A DNA stretch of 62,228 nucleotides, from contig CAIWMU010000104.1 in assembly GCA_903913865.1 (NCBI GenBank), forward strand, positions 1-62,228. The letters are read 5' to 3'. Positions 45,752-54,700 of the stretch are shown here, piece after piece; within the stretch, counting starts at the first letter, position 1; the number at the start of each line of letters is the position of its first letter. The DNA is from an uncultured Verrucomicrobia subdivision 3 bacterium (GTDB taxonomy: Bacteria > Verrucomicrobiota > Verrucomicrobiia > Limisphaerales > UBA8199). A program made the position numbers and the translations under genes. The notes beneath the pieces are model-generated. The model saw only the letters and a list, made by a program, of their open reading frames with translations, was not told the DNA's origin and searched no databases.

Positions 45752-48700
45752 TCAGTTGCCGGCGTAGGAATAGCTCATGATAAGCAACCGGATGTCGCTC
45801 ACAGAGTTGATGAAGGAATCGATTCCTTTGTTTGGATCGAATAGCAGTGTGCCACCCGGGATGATCAGGAGCCACTCCGTGTTCCAGGCGGATCTGCCCA
45901 CCAGGCGTGTGTTGGCAGCTATGGTGGCCGTATCCAGATCGGCGAAGGCCTCGGTGGGATAGGCGCGCATGCTGGAGAACCGCCGAACCTCCCCATAGGC
46001 CCCGCTCAGGGTGTCGTTGATCGGCAGGAACCCGGCAGCGCCGATATCGCTGTCGCCGATCGGGAACGGGATGGGCAGTGCCTGATCAAAGATGCGCCAT
46101 TGGCGGGTCGCCAGAGTGTTGCCTGTCGGGGACCTCAGGACATCCATCCCCACAGGGATGAGATAAACGCGCGGAGTGACGGAGAGTGCAGCGGCATCAT
46201 ATCCGTCAAACTGGACGCCCACCGCGTTGATTTTGGTGGAGTAATAGGTTGGGTCGTAGGCACTATCGCCCCCGCTCAGCGGCCATCCAAAGTGATTCAA
46301 CCCGAAGGTGATCGTGCTGGAGAACCGCAATACCAAGCCCGGCTGTGCACCGGCGCTCTCGGGGGCAAAGGGTCGACAGTAGCGCCGGAACTCGGGAACA
46401 TTCCACAGGTTGGGAACGTAGGCCTTCCGCAGTTGCTGATGCCAGCTGTCGTCTGAGATGGCGTTCGCGGCATCCGCCTCCGCCACAGCAGCCAGTTCCT
46501 CGGGGGTATTGGCAATCCCGTCCGGACCCAAGTCCGGTTGAACCCGCGAATGGATGCGAAACAGCTCGGGACGCAGATGAAACGCACCCGACTCAAGCTG
46601 TGGATTGTTGATGCCGAACTGGCCCCGGATCACCTCAAAGCTGGCCTCCAGACGTGCCACAGAATCAGCAAGTCCGGGTGGTCCCACGACCGGGTTTCCA
46701 TCTACGATCTGGCCAATGGCCCTCTGCTTGATCAGGCTGTTGAGATACCGGCGCCCTGCGCGGGGATCACTCCCCAGGAAACTGGTCTCGTAGTCATACA
46801 CCGAGGCGGCCAGGTAGCAATAGCGGGCGGCGAGATCGAACTGGGCCCGATACTTCTGAATGGCGTCATTCCGGAAGATCCGGAACGTCATGTCCTGATA
46901 TCTCTGCTCCGTGATCTGCGAGGCAATATCCCGCCTGTAGCGGACCAACTCCTCCATGAGCCTCTGTCCCTCGGCCAGTTTGGTGAGATACTTTTGGGCA
47001 GCCTGCCGGACAACCTCCTGCTGGTTGAACAACTCGAGCCGAAGGGCAGCCTCGTTCCTGACCCGGCTCTCGAGTTCCTTGGTCCGTTGCAGAATCTCGA
47101 ACCGCTGGTCCTCGGTTGTTACGTCAATCTCCGTCTGCAGCGTGATTTCCTCTTTCGAGAGTTCCAATGCAGTTTGTGAGAGGTCAGCCACATCGGATGT
47201 GATTTCGATCGCCTTGGCTATGGCTCCAGCGGTGATCTTGATGGTGGACCGGGGCACTGAGAGCGCATCGGTCGCCAGGCCGACAACCTTGGGAACCGCC
47301 TCCGCAATGGCATCCCCGCACTTCCACGTGGTCTCGGACAGGTGACCCATGGTGAGTTGAACAGCCTTGAAAATGGCGATCCCCACATTCCGCCCCACGA
47401 TCTCACCCTTCTGCTTGGTCAGGAATTTCAGCTTGTTGGCGTTCACGTTGTAGTTGGCCTCGAGCAGGGCAATGTCCGACTTAATGTCCTGGATGACCCC
47501 ATCGTAATTCTGGGCCGAGATCTTCAGCTGGGCGTTGGCCTGGACGAGATCGGACAGGGCAAATTGCAACTCCCCCTGGGCCCTCCGTTTGGCCATTGCC
47601 GTCGTGGCCAGGAACCCGTAGTCCCCGGCTGACATGTGGAAGGAAACCGGCATGATTCCGTTTGTCGAGGGATCCAGCGAACTCGGATTCGAGACAAAAC
47701 CCAGGAAAAAGTCGTTCGTATCCAGCCCCGCCGACTTGTTGGGCGATGTGAAAAACCCGGTAAACGTCGTTGATGCCGGTGAGTTTTCCCCGGTCAGCTC
47801 GGTGGTGTCCACATACATGTAGTGGTAGAGATCCGGCCCGTCATAACCGCTCGGGTAAAGTTTTCCGGCCCCAATATCCCCCGCGTATGGATAACCAAAT
47901 ATCTCGATCATGCGGGACTTGTAATCGTTCTCCTGTGAGCGGTAGGTTCTCTGGAAATCATCCAGCGCGTCCTGCTGCTGCCTGAGTTGACGGCTGGAGT
48001 TGTTTGCCTCGTCCCACACCCTCGCGGCGTTGTTGAGCGACTTGATGGCCCGTTCTTTGATCTGGTCAAAATGCCCCAGCCCTTGAACGGCCGCCCGTCC
48101 GATCTGGGCGGTCGATCCAACAGCGTTGAACGTTGGATCAATGTCAAAAACCATCGCCCCCTTGACCAGTCCGAGCGGATTAAGCCCGACATCGGACATA
48201 TCCAACTTGGCCTGCACCTCATTCATCTGGGAGGTGATTTCTGTTATTTCCTCAACCGTCTGCCGGTCCACCTTCTCAAGCCCCGTATGGTTCGGATTCG
48301 GGTCTGAATCCGGCAGAATGGCATTGGCTGTCAACCAGGAGAAGTAGGATGCCAGGCCGCCCCTCCGTGCCCACTCATCCACACCCCAGGAACGGTCCTG
48401 AACCGTATCCTTGTAGCCCTGCCACTGGCCGTTGGGATCCTCGGTGTAGCTCAGCCGGTAGGTCAGATCCACGATCTCCTTGCCGGTCTTGGCAAGGGCT
48501 GCAGCCGCCCGGGCGAATTTGCGTTCGTCCATGTAGTCCACTTCGATGGCCTGCCCGGCTACCGAGACATTTTCGGTCCGGGGCACCCAGGTGAACTGGG
48601 GATGCCTCAGCAGAGAATAATACTCCTTCAGGGCGGTAAGGTAGTGTCCCCACGCATCGCCATGGCCCTGGGGAAACAGCTTGCGGGCATCCTTCTCATT

Positions 48701-51700
48701 GATGAAGCCATCCGGCACATCCCGACCGGCGCTGTCCTGGGCTCCGGTGAGGTCCTTGATGTTGTAAACCTGCTTGTAGGCAACCTCCCCCTCACCCAGG
48801 GTGAAGTTCCAAAGGAGCCGGTTGTAAACCGGGAAGGAGGCCACGCCGGAGCGTGAATCGTCCCTGCCACGCAACAGGGTTAGTTCCTCCTCAAGAAGTG
48901 AATCCACCTGGTTCTGAAAGGCGAAGATCGAGGAGGATAAAGTGCCGTATTCCGTGCTGCTGGAGCCAAAGCCCACAGTGGGATCCTGTGCATCCCCATA
49001 GGCCTCGTTCCCCACCAACATGTAAAGGTCGGCAATCCGACCCGCCGCCAGCAGGAGGGCGTTATTTGCCGGATCAAAGTTCACCTGCGGCACCCCGTCA
49101 ATGCTGAGGCTTCTTCCCCTCCGGAGCACCGTTTCATAGGCCTGGATCAGCCCCAGGCTGTTCAGGTTGTCGGCCCCTGGATTGAAGGCGATATCCCCTG
49201 TGTAGCGGGGTCCCGCCTGCTGGATCATGGAGACATAGGTGGCAACCGGGCTGGAGTGGAAGTCTGCCACCCGCTGGTCAAACAGGTTCAACCCGCGCAG
49301 CACACGCTTGATCCATCCTTCTGCCAGCTTGGCCCGGGGCTGGTCAGGGGAGGAGGCAGGATCCCCGACCCACCCGCTCCATTCGTTCGTGGTGTGCAGG
49401 TTGATGTTGTAGCCGCGATACCGGCAAACCCACCAGGTGTCACTCATGATCAACAACCCGGCCTCTCCCCCCTCACCTATGGTAACGTCATTGACTCCCT
49501 GCCCCGTGGGCGGTTGAAAGCCGGAATACTGTATCCATCCATTCAGGTTAACCTCAGAACTTCCGGCTTGCGCCAGAGGAAGCGAGGTGGGATCAAAATT
49601 GGCGGTATCAAACTTGTAATACCACTGGAACTGTATCCCGTCCGGATTTCCGCCAAATTCGCTGCTGTGCCTGAAGGTCATGCGCTGGTCGAACACGTTG
49701 TCGCCGGGCAGTGCCTTCAAATCTCCCAGATACGGGCCGTCATCGATTCTGATGATGTTCAGGCCCACAGGGAGCCCGGGAAGTTTCGGATCGTTGTTGA
49801 ATGCCACCGTGACATACCTGGGGGGGATTCCACAGGGAGCCGTGGACGCCACCCTCGACGCACCTCCATACAATGTGGAGTCCAGACCGTGCCTGCTGGA
49901 ATCAGCAGCCGAAGTCCCGGCCTCATCAAATCGGTAGGAGATGAACAGGTCGGATTCAACCCCTTTCAGGCGCTTGTTCTTGTTCAAATTGATCTGGTAA
50001 CCCGATCTTGCGGCTGTCCAGAGGCGGATCTCGTCGATGTCCCCCTTGAAGAAGTCCCTCACTCCGGCACCGGTTCCGGGTTGCGCCCCTACAACCATGG
50101 ACCCGGAGCCATTGTAAAGCCCTGGAGCAACATCCGAGTTGGCCAGAACCCCGTCGCGGTAGATCTCCCGGGTGCCGGTGACCGCGTTGAACACGCAGGC
50201 CCAGTGATGCCACTCTGTATCTGATAGCGATGGGGAGGCCTGGAGCGCCGTGCCACCAAAACCAAACCTGAAACTCCCGTCCGCCATGAATCCAACACTC
50301 AGCCCGCTCCCAAGGGCTGCACCATCCCTCATCGCGACCAGCATGTTGGTGCCGAAGGGTGTGGACCGTTTCGCCCACAACTCAATGGTGAAAGACTTGG
50401 ATGACAAATCGAAGGCCGTCGATGTTTGCAGGTAACCGGAACTGCCGTCGAACCGCATCGCACTCCCCGGCTTCGGGCTTGCCGGAGGGACGCCGGAAAG
50501 GGCTGCGGTCAGAGCCTTGGGCTGGTCACCAAAGGCCTCCGGAACGACATTTGTCCTGAGCACCGTCAGGCTTGCGGGGAGCGGACTAGGCAGAGTGTTG
50601 AGATAATTCGTCACGGACAGGCTCGACTGAACTCCCAGAACGGAAACAGTAAAATTGGACCTCACGACATACTGGTAGACGAGCCCAAGAATCAGGTCAT
50701 CAGGATTGTAGAGCGGAGGCTGGTTGATCTGGTTTGGATTTCGCGTCAGAGTATACAATTTATCAACAAGACTCTTCCAATCCGTATTTGATTCGGCCAG
50801 CTTCTTGATGCGGTCCCTCTCCCTCGAGGAAAGAACGTTTGGCAACATCAATGGCTGACCCACATCAAACTCCTCGTCAAGATATCCGGCGAACGAGAGC
50901 CATTTGTTCACAGGGTCATAGGTCAGGCGGCTCTTCAACGCCCAGGGCAATTCGCTGAAATACTCCTTGCCCCCGATGTTCTGGCGGGCGATTGAATCGG
51001 GAATGACAACACCGGTCTTGATGACCCGGGGCGTGAGCGGATCATACAGCCTGGCAAGGGTGGCCCCGTAGTTGGTGTCCCCCACATTCAGCGAGTCAAA
51101 CACCAGCTCGGCCCTGGCCTGGTTTTTGATCTCCGGCAGGTTGCCACTGATGCTGGACTGTGCAGACTTCAGAAGGGTCTGCCCAATCTGTAGAACGTTA
51201 TCCTGATCAGGCCAGCGAATGTCATAGGTCACATTGACCGGTGTTCCAACGGTTCCACCGGGAAGCCGGTCCAGCCAGGCAACGCTGGTTCCGTCAGCCA
51301 CATCGTTGGTTCCGTTCGCATCCACATCATACCAGAAGCCGGGCTGCAGCTTGTAAAACCACTGAATGACGACGTTGACATTTTCCCCGTCCGCCCCGGC
51401 AGCACGGGCATATATCTTGCCCTGATAATCCTCCCACCACGGACCGGACACCGCCCGGGACTCCAGACAGAGCGGAAGCCCGCTCAGCGGCAGCGGTGGC
51501 TGAATCTCCTTGCCCGCCTCACCCGCATACTTGAAGAAATAGGGATCCTCCTCAGCCACGACCTTGTATGGCCGGATTTTCCACAGGTCCGTGGCGGCAT
51601 CCCTATACTTCAACAACGCGAAGGGTGCGGAAAACCTGGGGGGCGAATCGATCTGGCCGTTCAAATCGTTGCGCAAGGCATACAGAGACTGGCCTGAATC

Positions 51701-54700
51701 TCCTGGAATGAGCAAAGCATGCTCCTCGTTGGGGTTGAAGCCGGGCAGATTGGTGTCCCCTTGAACATAAACACGCAGATCCTTGTAGAGGTTGTCCGGG
51801 AGTCCACCAGTGCCGGTCGTCTGGGCGATGATGATCTTGTTCGTCGTGTCCTGGGGCCACCCCGCATTGTATTGCACTGCTCGGTTGGCCCATGCAACAC
51901 CCAGCCGGTTGGTCTGATACCAGGCCACAACCAAGGGGGAATAGTTGTAGGGAGCCTGGGAGGTGGTCGGGGTCAGGGCGTTCACCGGGATGATGGATCC
52001 ACGCCGGGATACCCTGTCGTAGGCCCGGTCAAGTCCTGAACCATCATAAAGCGCCTTTTCAAACAATACGAAGCCGTTCTTGCCGAGGTAGTCGTAATGA
52101 CTGGAGTCACGGATGGTCTCACCCACAACCCAATCGGTCTGCGCATAGACAACGGAATTCGTGTAGAGATGGGTCCTCACAACATCGAACACCAGATTGT
52201 CGCTGAGCGGGTCGGCAATGCCATCGCTGCCAAGATCGAGGTAGCGCAACACGGTGTAGCCGGGTGAGGTGGCACGGAACACCTTTGTATTGGGCTCAAC
52301 AGCCCCTCCAGACCCCGCAAGGTATTCCACGTTTTGAAAGCTGTATCCGAAAGGCACACCTTGGGGTTCGACCTCCACCGGGGCGCCGGCCACATGCCGG
52401 GTGGGAATACGGGGCCAGATGGCAGCACCAGCCACGGCAATCCGGTTGGTGTTCGCCAACAGGTTTGTGCCGACTGTAATCACATCGCTGTCGCTCGTGA
52501 ACCAGTTCAGCCGGGCCTTCACCGGCCGAACCACAAAAACCTTCTGCTCGTGGTCGCTCCATACAAACGAGTTCCCCTCCGTGTTGGCACCACGGTCACC
52601 CAGTAACTGCATCTGGGGCAGCCGGGGATACGCCCCCTCGGGACGGGGGATTTGCCGGCCAACCACCCATGCGGGAACCGCCAGAAACGCCCGCGTCTGA
52701 CCGCTCGGGCTGGTCCCGATGCCGGTGATCCATCCATCGCGATTGATCGCTGTGGCGTCGGTCAGAGTCCAACCACTGTCCTCAGTCGTCAATTCGTTCA
52801 AGTCATAGAGCTTGCTGGCACTGTAGAAAAATGCCTTTTGCTTGTCCCCGGTAAAACTAGCCTGACCGACCACCTGACCGAAATCATTGATTCCCTTCGC
52901 CTGTCCTTTTACAGCCGCCGGGATCAGAGGCAATTCCCGACTTCCCTGATTGTCCCTGATGAAGGGCCTGTAAGCTGGATCAGCCCTGCGATAGCTGTAT
53001 CCGACCGCATGGCCAAGATTGTTCAAAGCCAGCGCACGGCTTGAGGCCTCGTTATTTACCCCAACAAACACCCAGCGATTACTGGTGTATATCGCAGCAC
53101 GGTCAACATTTCCGTTGGTTTGAGCGTAACCGGCAACCCATCCCGTCTCGTTCAGGCCAAATGCTTCACTGTTTGTCCCGCCGAGGGATCCCAGATTGTA
53201 GGCGATGTTGTTGGACCACAGCACCGCCGCATACTGACCGCTCGAGAGTAGGGCATAGCCTGCTATCATCCCGCTTGCGTTCACGCTCCGCCCGGAAGAT
53301 TCCACTGTCAGCGCAACGTCCGGCAATGCGGACATCACGCCGCCGGATCCGGTGTCCGCCCAACGAAAAGCCCGCCTCGTGCCGGTTCCCGTGGCCGAAA
53401 CCCCGGTGATCACCCCGGATACGTTGATTCCGTTGGCCTGGGCCACCGCCCCGCCAAGGGTCCCGAGATACACCGCGTTCTCCTCGGTCTCAAATCCGCG
53501 ATAGAGCATCGCGGCACTACCCGGCAGCGCAGGCGTGTCCGACGATCCGACCACCCAGCCCTTATCTGAGATGGCCTTGCCATAGCTTTCCTGCTTGAAG
53601 TTGACCACCCCCAAATCATAAACCGCATAGGCCGGCTTTGGGACGACTTTGACCGGGAACGAGATCGACTTGAAGCCGTTATTCCCGTCAACCGCCTGAA
53701 TCTGCACGGTCGTTTGCCCCAACTCCCCGGCAGCCGGGGTTATTTGAATGGTCCTGTTCGTTCCAGATCCCCCAAACACGAGGCTCGCCGGGGTGGCGGG
53801 AATCAAGCCCGTGTTCAGCGCGGATGCATACAGACTAATTTGCGCAGCCGGAGTTTCCGCGTCATACACCTGAAAAGGAATGGGTGGGGAAGCGGAATCC
53901 TCTTCAATCACTATCGGTGCGATATCTGAGAGGATGGGCAGATCATTCACCCCGGTTACTTGAAGGTAAACCGTCTCTATCGATGAGAGCGCGCCACTGG
54001 TATCCTTAAGCCGATAGGTGAAGGTGTCCGGTCCATTGTAATTCGCGGCTGGCGTGTAAAGCACCGGGTTGGCTGCGGTCGGATTCCAGGCACCTGAGAT
54101 CCTGTTCAGCGATCCGTGAACCGGTTGGGTAAGAACCTCAAATGACAGGCTTGTCCAATCCTCAACGTCATAACCCGAAAGGAAAATCGGGGTGGTTGTG
54201 TCCTCATTGACGAGGTTCGTTCGGTAGAACGTATCAGCGAACACACCTGGAACATAGGCGTATCCCCCGGTCAATGTTCCATCGGTTCTGCCACCGTTGC
54301 CGGGCGAGGTAAAAGCAGAATCCGCTGCCACATCCCCGCCACCTTCGTCAAACCGGCAATACAACTGCAAACCCACCTCATTTCCCACAAGCCGGGTTCC
54401 GTAGATCTGCTGAATTTCAGGAGCGCTGAGAACACGATTCCAAACCCTCAGTTCGTCCACCGCCCCGTGGAAGGTCGTTTCCGTCCCTGTGGGCGCGGCG
54501 AGCGAAAGCGTCGTGTTCGTGAAGAAAAACGGCACGGCGAGTGTCTTCTGGCGTAGGGCAACGCCGTTAACGTAAACGGTGTAGTTTGTGGTCACGGGGT
54601 CGTAGGTGGTGGCCAGATGGGTCCACTTGTCGGTTTCTATCTCAGGGTCTGTTATGGCGTCCTTCCCCCAAACTCCGAACTGCATTTTCATCTTGTTGGG

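Noticed and set aside
49256-50224. 322-aa plus-strand open frame
   Set aside because: It is a shadow of the 3748-aa gene. The real strand has LamG motifs in this interval.
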